Source: an uncultured Collinsella sp. (GTDB taxonomy: Bacteria > Actinomycetota > Coriobacteriia > Coriobacteriales > Coriobacteriaceae). Taken from it: a stretch of 43,952 nucleotides of DNA. The notes under the pieces are model-generated. The model did no database searches, was not told the DNA's origin, and was given only the letters and a program-made list of their open reading frames with translations. The stretch spans positions 1 to 43,952 of the forward strand of contig CATXWM010000016.1 in the NCBI GenBank assembly GCA_958403205.1, written 5' to 3'. Positions 1-7,505 of the stretch are shown here, in pieces; the first letter of the stretch is position 1; every line of letters begins with the position of its first letter. The position numbers and the translations under genes are program-made.

Positions 1-77
1 AAATGGCGCGAAGCACGCGATTGACAAAACTATAGAGACACGTCCCAAATTAGCTGCCCAGTGCAATGACCGTGTGG

Positions 78-1391
78 TTAGTTGCGCTTGAGGTGGACGA
101 CGGTTTCGCAGTGGAAGGTTTGCGGGAATAGGTCGACTGGCGTGATCTTGACGGGGGAGAAGGTGCCCTCTTCGACAAAGCGTTTGAGGTCGCGGGCCAG
201 AGTTGCCGGGTCGCAGCTCACGTAGGCGACATCACGGGCGCTCGTGCTGGCGATAAGGTCGATCGCCTCGGGCGCGAGGCCCGCGCGTGGCGGATCGACT
301 ACTAGGACATCGGCGTCCTGATCGGGGAACTCGCGCACCGCGTCGCCGCCGATGACGTCGACGTTATCGAGCTTGTTGATCTCCAGGTTACGGCGCAGGT
401 CGCGCACGGCCGGACCGTAAGCCTCGACGGCGGCGACAAAATCGCAGCGGCGGGCGAGCGGCAGGGTAAAGGTGCCGGCACCACAGTACAGGTCCACGGC
501 CAGCTCGTCTTCCTGAGGATCGAGCGCGTCCATGACGAGCTCGATCAAAATCTCGGCGCCCTTGGTATTGACCTGGAAAAACGACGGGGCAGATAAGCGC
601 ATCTGGCCTTCGGCGATATTCTCGGTCCACGAGCCCTCGCCGGCGAGCATCTCGACTTTGGAGACACGGCGGGCTTTCTTTTCGCCCTTGCTCATCACAC
701 GCACGATACTCGTGGGATGAGCGGCGTCCGCCAGCACGCGGGAGACCTGCGAGCGCGGGAAGGAACCCGTGGGCGTCCAGAGTGCGACCTCGAGCGCCTT
801 GGTGCGACGCGAGGCACGAATGCCCACGCGCTCAAGGCCCAGATCGTGGCTGCCGCTCAGATAGTTGAGCGCGCCGACGACCGATTTGAGTGCCTTAGGG
901 AAGCGTTTGTCGAACAACGGACACGAATCGACGGTCACGATTTTGCTGGGATCGACGCCGTGCATGCCAAGGCGTACGCGACCGTTGACGACGGTCGGTT
1001 CGAGCTCGATTTTATTGCGGTAGCCCCAGTCGTCCTTGGTATGGCGGATGGGCTGCACCAGCTCATCGACCTGCTCAGGAGCGAACTTGCCGATGCGCTC
1101 GAGCGTGGAGCGCAGGTTTTGCTCCTTGGCGGCGAGTTGTGCCGTGCGTGAGAGATTGCCCCACGAGCAGCCGCCGCAGATGCCCACGAAGGGGCAGGGA
1201 GGCTGAATGCGATCGGGGCTTGGCTCCAGAATCTCGGTGGTGCGGGCGCGCATGAACGACTTGCCGTCCTGTACGACCTCGGCTTCGACGGTGTCGCCTG
1301 CCACGGCGCCCTGCACAAAGACGGCCTTGCCGTTGTCGGCGTGCGCCAGTCCGTCGGCGCCGTAGGTCATCGATTCTATGGTGAGCTTCAT
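78..1391 (-). CDS. 23S rRNA (uracil-5-)-methyltransferase, RlmD/RumA family
   Basis: This is an S-adenosylmethionine-dependent enzyme that methylates C5 of a uracil in 23S rRNA. An N-terminal TRAM-like domain covers about residues 1-55. Cysteines 66, 72, 75 and 157 form the C-x5-C-x2-C...C pattern of a 4Fe-4S cluster. The C-terminal methyltransferase domain has the SAM motif VDLYCGAGTF, then DPPRAG, and the catalytic cysteine in YVSCDP at about residue 393. The frame is open upstream to 1469, but the ATG at 1391 has AGGCAGGA just upstream and begins MKLTIESMTYG, where the TRAM domain should begin, so I start there (437 aa). It lies downstream of ppk on the same strand, separated by a terminator-like hairpin. 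Target base (U1939 or U747 type) cannot be told from sequence alone. Confidence 0.9.
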   Translation of the reverse strand: MKLTIESMTYGADGLAHADNGKAVFVQGAVAGDTVEAEVVQDGKSFMRARTTEILEPSPDRIQPPCPFVGICGGCSWGNLSRTAQLAAKEQNLRSTLERIGKFAPEQVDELVQPIRHTKDDWGYRNKIELEPTVVNGRVRLGMHGVDPSKIVTVDSCPLFDKRFPKALKSVVGALNYLSGSHDLGLERVGIRASRRTKALEVALWTPTGSFPRSQVSRVLADAAHPTSIVRVMSKGEKKARRVSKVEMLAGEGSWTENIAEGQMRLSAPSFFQVNTKGAEILIELVMDALDPQEDELAVDLYCGAGTFTLPLARRCDFVAAVEAYGPAVRDLRRNLEINKLDNVDVIGGDAVREFPDQDADVLVVDPPRAGLAPEAIDLIASTSARDVAYVSCDPATLARDLKRFVEEGTFSPVKITPVDLFPQTFHCETVVHLKRN

Positions 1392-1440
1392 ATTCCTGCC
1401 TGTCATTCGCGTTGTTGTCCGCAACCATGGTAGCAGGGAA

Positions 1441-1482
1441 AAGCGCCCTGCATCTGAGGCTTTCCTCAAATACGGGGCGCTT
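1441..1482 (-). terminator. Hairpin between ppk and the rRNA methyltransferase gene
   Basis: Read on the minus strand, AAGCGCCC pairs with GGGCGCTT (1475-1482 with 1441-1448), with an inner TGAGG/CCTCA stem (1455-1459 with 1464-1468). A short T run follows the stem on the minus strand. It sits just past the ppk stop and probably ends or reduces that transcript. Confidence 0.6.
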
Positions 1483-1492
1483 CTACAAACGT

Positions 1493-3988
1493 CTATTTCG
1501 TCTTGCCGGTAATGAGCGTCTTAAGACCCAGGCCGATCAGGCCCAGGCCCATGCGCACGCGACCGGGGCGATGGCGCTCGATGGCCCTGGTCTTGCCGGC
1601 GGGCTTATCGCGACGGGCGCTCGTCTCGGGTGCGGGCTTGGTGACCTGCGGCTCGGGCTGAGGTGCAGGTGCAGGCTCGGGCTCAATGACGGTCGCCTGG
1701 ACCTTCTGAACCTCGGGCGCTTTCTCCACGGCGGGCTCTGCGGCAGCCTCGGGCTCTTTCACCGGGGGAGCGGCAATCGCTTCCGGTTTGGCAGCTGCCC
1801 CATGTTCAACCTCGGCCTGAATAGCTTCTTCGGCCACACGCTCCTTCTCCTGTGCGCGCTGCTGCGCGGCCGCCTCGGCGTTGCGATAGGCACGCTCCAG
1901 TAGGGCTTCCTGCGAGTTGAAGGGTTTCTCACCCTCTGCACGCTCCACGGGGACCCAGGTGCCGTCGCTCGTGAGGCTGCGGGCCTTCACGTTGTCGCGC
2001 AGCTGCATGCCCATGTACTCGTGCACCAGTGCGCGGCAGGTGGGGTCGAGCACGGGGAAGGCGATCTCCACTCGGTGCTCGGTGTTGCGCGTCATCATGT
2101 CGGCCGAGCTCAGATAGATCATGTCCGGGTCCACGCCAAAGGCGTAAACGCGCGCATGCTCCAAAAAGCGTCCGACGATAGAACGGACATGCACGTTCTC
2201 GGTCTTGCCCGGAACGCCCGGCTTGAGGCACGAGATGCCGCGGATGATCATGTCCACGCGGACTCCTGCGCACGACGCCTCGGCGATCTTGTCGATGACC
2301 TCGCGGTCGGTGAGCGAGTTGAGCTTAAAGAACACACGGGCAGGCTCGCCAACGAGGGCGCGCTGAATCTCGCGGTCCAGGCCGCGCATGATGAGCGGCT
2401 TGAGGCCGACCGGCGCCACGCCCAGAAAGCGGTAATCGCCGCGCAGGTTGCCCAGCGACAGGTTGCGGAAGAACAAGTTGGCGTCCTCGCCGATGCCGGG
2501 ATGGGCGGTCATGAGCATAAAGTCGCTGTAGAGCTTGGCCGTCTTCTCGTTAAAGTTGCCGGTGCCCAACAGCGTCAGGCGTGTAAGCGCCATGCCCTCG
2601 CGATAGGTGAGCTGGCAGATCTTGGAGTGGCACTTAAAGCCCTCGGAGCCGTAGATGACGGTGCAGCCTGCCTCTTCCAGACGCTCGGCCCACTCGATGT
2701 TGTTCTGCTCGTCGAAGCGGGCGCGGAGCTCCATGAGCACCGTGACCTCTTTGCCGTTCTCGGCGGCATCGATCAGCGACTCGCACAGGCGGCTCTGCTT
2801 GGCCACGCGGTAGAGCGTGATACGCAGCGAGATGCACTCGGGGTCGTAGGCGGCCTCGTGCACCAGATCCAGGAAGGGGTTCATGGCCTCATAGGGATAA
2901 AAGAGCAGCTTGTCGTGCTGAAGTACCTGCTCTCGGATGGAGCGGGTCATATCGATCGTGGGGTTGGGCTGCGGCTTAAACGGCGTAAAGAGCAGCTCGT
3001 TGCGCAGGTGCTCGGGAATCTTGCCCTCAATGCCGAAGACATAGCCCAGGTTGAGCGGGATATCGCAGGTAAAGACCGAGCGACGCGAGAGCTCGAGCGC
3101 CTTGCGGATAGTCTTGAGCGTTAGCTTTTCGAGCGAGCCCGATACGGCGAGCACCACCGGCTGCAGGCGCAAGCGTTTCTTGAGGATGCGCTTCATGTGC
3201 TGGCGGTAATCCTCTTCCTCCTCGACGCCCTCGCCGTCCGGGTCGATATCGGCATTGCGGGTGACGCGGATGAGCGCACGGTCCAGCGGCTTATAGGAGC
3301 CAAAGCAGCTGTCCAGGCAGGCGAGGATGACGTCCTCGAGCAGAATGTAGGAGTAGGTGCCGGTGGGCGAGGGGATCTCGACCACGCGGTTCATCGAGGC
3401 GGGAATCTCGATCAGGCCCAGCAGGCTCTCCTCGTCGGTGACGCCGTCCAGGCCGCACGCCAGATAGAGCGCGCCGTTGCGCAGGTTGGGGAAGGGGTGG
3501 CGCGGGTCGATCACCAGCGGTGAGATGACCGGCGACACGTAGGCCTGGAAGTAGCGGGTTACAAAGGTGCGTTCCTCGGGCGTAAGCGAATCGATGCGGG
3601 CGCGGTGAACGCCCAGAGTGTCGAGCTTGCCCTCGATGCTCTTAAAGATGGACTCCCAACGGGTAAGGAGCCCGGGCATTTCGGCCATGACAGCATCGAC
3701 CTGTTCGGAGGCGGTCATATTGCTCTTGTTGTCAACAGGCTGTTTTTTGAGCTCGGCAAGGTCGGACAGGCCACCCAAGCGCACCATAAGGAATTCGTCG
3801 AGGTTGGACTCGAAGATCGAGACGAACTTAAGGCGCTCGAACAGCGGCACGGACTCATCAAAGGCCTCGTCGAGCACGCGGTTGTCAAAGCGCAGCCAGC
3901 TGAGCTCTCGATTTTGCGTGTACGAGAAGTCGCGCGGCGGCTTGCGCAGCTTTGCGGCGGCTTGCTTCTTTTCGATTTTGCTCGGCAT
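1493..3988 (-). CDS. ppk1: Polyphosphate kinase Ppk1 with a long C-terminal tail
   Basis: Polyphosphate kinase reversibly transfers the ATP gamma-phosphate to a growing polyphosphate chain. The N-terminal domain has the typical NRELSWL and ESNLDEF motifs. The autophosphorylated histidine is in CHSK at about residue 454, and the second conserved histidine is in LEHARVY at about 611. The family is usually about 690-720 residues; this protein is 831. The extra ~130 residues are rich in Ala, Glu and Pro, then basic (RHRPGRVRMG...GKTK). Two starts are possible, ATG at 3994 and ATG at 3988; GGA is better spaced for 3988. The other phosphate genes of the window (pst, phoU, PiT) are not adjacent but share the theme. 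Confidence 0.95.
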   Translation of the reverse strand: MPSKIEKKQAAAKLRKPPRDFSYTQNRELSWLRFDNRVLDEAFDESVPLFERLKFVSIFESNLDEFLMVRLGGLSDLAELKKQPVDNKSNMTASEQVDAVMAEMPGLLTRWESIFKSIEGKLDTLGVHRARIDSLTPEERTFVTRYFQAYVSPVISPLVIDPRHPFPNLRNGALYLACGLDGVTDEESLLGLIEIPASMNRVVEIPSPTGTYSYILLEDVILACLDSCFGSYKPLDRALIRVTRNADIDPDGEGVEEEEDYRQHMKRILKKRLRLQPVVLAVSGSLEKLTLKTIRKALELSRRSVFTCDIPLNLGYVFGIEGKIPEHLRNELLFTPFKPQPNPTIDMTRSIREQVLQHDKLLFYPYEAMNPFLDLVHEAAYDPECISLRITLYRVAKQSRLCESLIDAAENGKEVTVLMELRARFDEQNNIEWAERLEEAGCTVIYGSEGFKCHSKICQLTYREGMALTRLTLLGTGNFNEKTAKLYSDFMLMTAHPGIGEDANLFFRNLSLGNLRGDYRFLGVAPVGLKPLIMRGLDREIQRALVGEPARVFFKLNSLTDREVIDKIAEASCAGVRVDMIIRGISCLKPGVPGKTENVHVRSIVGRFLEHARVYAFGVDPDMIYLSSADMMTRNTEHRVEIAFPVLDPTCRALVHEYMGMQLRDNVKARSLTSDGTWVPVERAEGEKPFNSQEALLERAYRNAEAAAQQRAQEKERVAEEAIQAEVEHGAAAKPEAIAAPPVKEPEAAAEPAVEKAPEVQKVQATVIEPEPAPAPQPEPQVTKPAPETSARRDKPAGKTRAIERHRPGRVRMGLGLIGLGLKTLITGKTK

Positions 3989-4205
3989 ATGCATCTGTCC
4001 GTTCAGTCCCCGCAGGGGACGGTAGCCTAACCCTATTCACTATTGTCTCAATTTAGTCGACTTGTGGCACGGACGTATTGTGCGAACGGTATCTTTACCT
4101 ACTTCTTACGCCGTCAAGGCATGCAGCTAACTGCCCGACTCGTTTTGAAAACAATCTATATCCATACTCAATTGGTGAGGATGTATGAATAAGAATGATT
4201 GCGAG

Positions 4206-4225
4206 CTGAATATAATCGAATTCAG
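4206..4225. promoter_or_regulatory. Candidate ArgR-type operator upstream of arcA copy 1
   Basis: CTGAAT (4206-4211) and ATTCAG (4220-4225) form a perfect 6-bp inverted repeat with an 8-bp spacer. Further TGAAT half-sites lie at 4186-4190 and 4228-4232. ArgR/AhrC boxes are built from TGAAT/ATTCA half-sites, though usually with a shorter spacer. The match is to half-sites only, so binding is an inference. Confidence 0.35.
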
Positions 4226-4458
4226 ATTGAATCATGGACAGACGATATATATATGCAGAAAACCGTTTTAGCTATGCAATTCCTAAACATGAAATTATTT
4301 GTGCAATCTTGCTCAATTCCTTAGAAAAAAGAACGATTACCTTTGAAAACCTGCTTTAGAGAACTGAAGTGCATCATGGGGGAATCGTATGCGATATACC
4401 GTTCATCGCACTTTGCTGACCGTTCGGGGGCGAGGTGGAAGTATGGACTGATTTTGGA

Positions 4459-4526
4459 TATAAATATGTCGTCAGCAATAACGCCTCACACGGAGGGGCG
4501 CTAACGAATCGGCCCTGACAAGGGCC
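4459..4526 (+). promoter_or_regulatory. Shared arcA leader: -10-like box, 12-codon ORF and hairpin
   Basis: TATAAA at 4459-4464 could be a -10 box, although the -35 position (TGGAAG) fits poorly. A 12-codon ORF (MSSAITPHTEGR) runs from ATG 4466 to TAA 4504. It is followed by the hairpin GGCCCT-GACA-AGGGCC (4511-4526), just before the arcA ribosome binding site AGGAGG. The same elements occur 3087 bp downstream. Any role in control is inferred. Confidence 0.3.
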
Positions 4527-4546
4527 CGAAAGAAAGGTAGGAGGCC

Positions 4547-5788
4547 ATGACGAAAGGTCTGCACGTGCCTTCCGAGATCGGCAAGCTCAGGAAGGTCTGC
4601 CTGCACCGTCCCGGCGACGAGCTCCTCAACCTGCCGCCCGACGAGCTCGAGCGACTCCTGTTCGACGACGTCCCGTTCCTGGAGGTCGCACAGCAGGAGC
4701 ACGACACCTTCGCCCAGATCCTGAGGGACCAGGGCGTGGAGGTCCTCTACCTCGAGAACCTCGTCGCCGAGGTGTTCGACCAGGTCCCCGGCGCCCGCGC
4801 CGAGTTCACCGACCAGTACATCGCCGAGGCCGGCATCCGCGGCCAGCACATGCCGCAGATCGTCCGCGAGAAGCTGGACTCCATCGAGGACAACCTCGAG
4901 TTCGTCAAGAAGACCATGGCCGGCATGACCAAGGCCGAGATCGACCTGCCCCTCACGGCGTCCACGACCCTCGACTCCCTGGTCAACTCCGAGTCCGAGT
5001 CCGACCTGATCATCGACCCGATGCCCAACCTCTACTTCACCCGCGACCCGTTCGCGGTCGTCGGCGAGGGCGTCAACCTCAACCGCATGTACTCGGTCAC
5101 CCGCAACCGCGAGACCCTGTACGGCAAGTACGTCTTCAAGTACCACCCCGACTACAAGGACGTCTCCCTGTACTTCCGCCGCGACTGCCAGTTCCACACC
5201 GAGGGCGGCGACGTGCTGAACATCAACGAGAAGACCCTCGCCGTCGGCATCTCCCAGCGCACCCAGGCCGCAGCTATCGACGTCATGGCCCAGAACATCT
5301 TCTGGAACTCCGACTCCAAGGTCGAGCGCATCCTGGCCTTCGACATCCCGGTCTCGCGCGCCTTCATGCACCTCGACACGGTCTTCACCCAGATCGACGT
5401 CGATAAGTTCACGATCCACCCCGCCATCATGGGCACCCTGCGCGTCTACGAGCTGACCGCCGGCAAGAACCCGGGCGACGTGAACATCCGCCTGATCGAG
5501 GACACCCTCGAGCACGTCCTGGAGGACGCCACCGGCGTCGACCAGGTCAAGCTGATCCCCTGCGGCGGCGGCGACCCGATCGCGGCCTCCCGCGAGCAGT
5601 GGAACGACGGCTCCAACACCCTGTGCGTCGAGCCCGGCAAGATCTGCGTCTACGCCCGCAACACCGTCACCAACGACGTGCTGTACAAGGAGGGCCTGGA
5701 CCTTCTCGTCGTGCCCTCCGCCGAGCTCTCCCGCGGCCGCGGCGGCCCGCGCTGCATGAGCATGCCCTTCTGGCGCGAGGACCTCTAA
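4547..5788 (+). CDS. arcA: Arginine deiminase, copy 1
   Basis: Arginine deiminase hydrolyses arginine to citrulline and ammonia, the first step of the ADI pathway in the cytoplasm. The 413-aa length is typical. The active-site set is complete: FTRDPF at 164-169 (Asp167), HTEGGD at 217-222 (Glu219), His275 in MHLDTVF, and the nucleophile Cys403 in PRCMSMPFWREDL at the C terminus. The start is fixed by AGGAGG directly upstream of ATG 4547. Codons are almost all C- or G-ending, more so than in the OTC gene downstream. The protein is identical to copy 2 (7634-8875). A strong terminator follows, so this copy is probably mostly its own transcript. Both copies look functional. Confidence 0.97.
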   Translation: MTKGLHVPSEIGKLRKVCLHRPGDELLNLPPDELERLLFDDVPFLEVAQQEHDTFAQILRDQGVEVLYLENLVAEVFDQVPGARAEFTDQYIAEAGIRGQHMPQIVREKLDSIEDNLEFVKKTMAGMTKAEIDLPLTASTTLDSLVNSESESDLIIDPMPNLYFTRDPFAVVGEGVNLNRMYSVTRNRETLYGKYVFKYHPDYKDVSLYFRRDCQFHTEGGDVLNINEKTLAVGISQRTQAAAIDVMAQNIFWNSDSKVERILAFDIPVSRAFMHLDTVFTQIDVDKFTIHPAIMGTLRVYELTAGKNPGDVNIRLIEDTLEHVLEDATGVDQVKLIPCGGGDPIAASREQWNDGSNTLCVEPGKICVYARNTVTNDVLYKEGLDLLVVPSAELSRGRGGPRCMSMPFWREDL

Positions 5789-5850
5789 GGTCTTCAAGGA
5801 CCCGTACAGGTCTTAATACATACATCTAGCTGCCATTAGATGTCTCCCAT

Positions 5851-5886
5851 TGGGGCGGTGCGGGTATTCGCACCGCCCCATTCTTG
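5851..5886 (+). terminator. Terminator after arcA copy 1
   Basis: TGGGGCGGTGCG pairs with CGCACCGCCCCA (5851-5862 with 5869-5880), a perfect 12-bp stem with a 6-base loop, followed by a weak T-rich run ATTCTTGT. Confidence 0.75.
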
Positions 5887-5937
5887 TATGAGGAACGTCA
5901 ACACGATTGGATGACTGCTTTTGTAAGGAGCTTGGTC

Positions 5938-7062
5938 ATGGATATCAAGGCAATCGGCGTTGAGGAGTGGCTCAACGTTTGGGAGAAGAGCGCCACGTGG
6001 GATATCGCCCAGTCGACGATTTCGTCACTTACCATGGGCGAGCTTCGCGCGCTCGACGAACAGGACGGCGCCACGTTCTACGAGCGCCTGGATCGCGAGA
6101 AGATGAACTACGGCTGGATCGAGGGTTCGCCGGAGTTTAAGGCCGAGGTTGCCAAGCTGTATCGTCGCGAGGTCAATCCCGATCACATTCTGCAGACCAA
6201 TGGCTGCACGGGCGCGAACCTCAACGCCATCATGGCCGTAGTCGAGCCCGGCGACCACGTTATCGCCGAGTGGCCTACCTATGCGCCGCTCTATGAGATT
6301 CCGCGTACGCTTGGCGCCGAGGTCGAGTATTGGGAGCTTCGCGAGGAGCTCGGGTGGAAACCCGATATCGAACAGCTCAAGCGCTCGGTGCGCCCCAACA
6401 CGAAGCTCATCTGCATCAACAACGCATCGAACCCCATCGGTACGGTGCTTGATGCCGATACGCTCGGCCAGATTGCCGAGATCGCCCGCTCGGTTGGCGC
6501 CTATGTGCTGTGCGACGAGGTGTATCTGCCGCTTGAGAACACTGAGGACTTTTTGTCGATGGCCGATGTGTACGAGAAGGCCATCGTCACCAACTCGGTG
6601 TCCAAGACCTATTCGACGCCTGCGGCCCGCGTGGGCTGGGTTGTGGCAGACGAAGAGGTATCTAACCGCATTCGCACGTACCGCGACTACACCATGATTT
6701 GCGGCGGCGTGTTCAACGACGCCCTGGCGACCTATGTGCTCAAGCACAAGGACAAGATCCTCGAGCGCAACCGCAAGATCGTGTTTGGAAACCGCGATAT
6801 CGCGCAGGCTTGGATTGATACGCAGCATCGCGTTTCCTGGACGGCCCCGCAGGGCGTGTCTACCTCGTTTATCAAGCTTGATATTCCCGAGGACGACGAG
6901 GAGTTCTGCAAGCGCCTGCTGGCCGAGAGGGGAGTGCTGTTGGTTCCCGGTAGCCGCTTTGAGCTTCCCTGCGGCGCACGCCTGGGCTACTGCGCGAGCG
7001 AGGACGTTCTGCGCGAGGGTCTGAGGCTTTTGGACGAGGCACTGGCGGAGTTCGATTGCTAG
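5938..7062 (+). CDS. PLP-dependent class I/II aminotransferase in the arginine locus
   Basis: A fold-type I pyridoxal phosphate enzyme of 374 aa. The key residues are present: Asn165 in NNASNPIG (usual form NPTG), Asp193 and Tyr196 in CDEVY, the Schiff-base Lys223 in SVSKTYS, and the carboxylate-binding Arg348 in CGARLGY. The start is ATG 5938, preceded by TAAGGAG at 8 bp; the open frame extends further up, to 5884, but lacks a ribosome binding site. Substrate is unknown. Its place between two arcA copies suggests arginine, citrulline or a related guanidino compound, and the sequence style reminds me of capreomycidine-synthase-like members, but that is inference. It has its own terminator. 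The flanking 1371-bp repeats could recombine and delete it. Confidence 0.85.
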   Translation: MDIKAIGVEEWLNVWEKSATWDIAQSTISSLTMGELRALDEQDGATFYERLDREKMNYGWIEGSPEFKAEVAKLYRREVNPDHILQTNGCTGANLNAIMAVVEPGDHVIAEWPTYAPLYEIPRTLGAEVEYWELREELGWKPDIEQLKRSVRPNTKLICINNASNPIGTVLDADTLGQIAEIARSVGAYVLCDEVYLPLENTEDFLSMADVYEKAIVTNSVSKTYSTPAARVGWVVADEEVSNRIRTYRDYTMICGGVFNDALATYVLKHKDKILERNRKIVFGNRDIAQAWIDTQHRVSWTAPQGVSTSFIKLDIPEDDEEFCKRLLAERGVLLVPGSRFELPCGARLGYCASEDVLREGLRLLDEALAEFDC

Positions 7063-7114
7063 GATTCCGACGGCTCTCAAAGCCGCTCAAATCTGTCTAC
7101 GATTATCGATAACT

Positions 7115-7149
7115 GACCCGTTTCCCAAGAGGGGAGCGGGTCTGTTTTT
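7115..7149 (+). terminator. Terminator after the aminotransferase gene
   Basis: GACCCG (7115-7120) pairs with CGGGTC (7137-7142), with an inner TCCC/GGGA pairing, followed by a T run at 7144-7149. Confidence 0.8.
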
Positions 7150-7324
7150 CTATACCGAGAAGTCAAGTTGTTACAAATGAGGCCGTAAGGCGAGCCGGTA
7201 TCCGATGGGCCTTATACTGAGCTTTTGGTGAACGGTATCAAGCGTCTGGTAAACGGTAATTTGTTACCAGAAATGAATAGGACAAACTTTTTTCTGAATA
7301 AAAATGAAAATGGTTGAGACGCGG

Positions 7325-7348
7325 TATGAATCGCTAATTCTATTCATA
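7325..7348. promoter_or_regulatory. Candidate ArgR-type operator upstream of arcA copy 2
   Basis: TATGAAT (7325-7331) and ATTCATA (7342-7348) form a perfect 7-bp inverted repeat with a 10-bp spacer. Extra TGAAT half-sites lie at 7274-7278 and 7295-7299. The half-site is that of ArgR/AhrC boxes, but the spacing is not the textbook one. Confidence 0.35.
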
Positions 7349-7379
7349 GCTTTATTGGAAATATGCAATTTGAGGGTGG

Positions 7380-7451
7380 TTTAATAAAGTTTAGTTCCAT
7401 TTGCTATCTGGATTGAAAACGCGTTTAAGCACGTAAATAAACTTTATTAAA
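7380..7451. repeat. 14-bp inverted repeat in the arcA copy 2 upstream region
   Basis: TTTAATAAAGTTTA (7380-7393) is the exact reverse complement of TAAACTTTATTAAA (7438-7451), with 44 bp between. There is no counterpart before copy 1. It could be a pair of operator sites or a long AT-rich stem. Confidence 0.6.
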
Positions 7452-7505
7452 TCAAAGTGTGCCATGCGTGAAGTATATGTGTATGCCGTTCACCCCTCAT
7501 ATAAA

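Larger units (their letters stand above)
3989..4546. other. Divergent intergenic region between ppk1 and arcA copy 1
   Basis: About 560 bp with no credible gene. The first part is AT-rich compared with its surroundings. It holds three TGAAT half-sites and one ATTCA, including the dyad CTGAAT-n8-ATTCAG at 4206-4225, and the motif GAACGGTA at 4084-4091 with its complement TACCGTTC at 4397-4404. From 4419 on, the sequence is the 128-bp leader shared with arcA copy 2. Promoters for both ppk1 and arcA must lie here, but I cannot assign them firmly. Confidence 0.6.
4419..5789 (+). repeat. 1371-bp direct repeat, copy 1 (leader plus arcA)
   Basis: This stretch recurs at 7506-8876, offset by 3087 bp. 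The match begins at ACCGTTCGGGGGCGAGG, 128 bp before the arcA start, and ends one base after the stop codon. Forward and reverse-frame translations of both copies agree throughout, so the DNA appears identical. Flanking sequence on both sides differs between the copies. Confidence 0.97.

Noticed and set aside
22..60. TTGACA and ACGTCCC sequences at the window start as a promoter or repeat
   Set aside because: No -10 box at proper spacing, and the sequence is cut by the window edge, so it cannot be judged.
4472..5797. Long open frame on the minus strand opposite arcA (and its twin at 7559-9082)
   Set aside because: It is a mirror frame of a GC3-rich gene, with Val/Asp/Leu/Gly-heavy sequence and no ribosome binding site; the forward frame has the full ADI active site.
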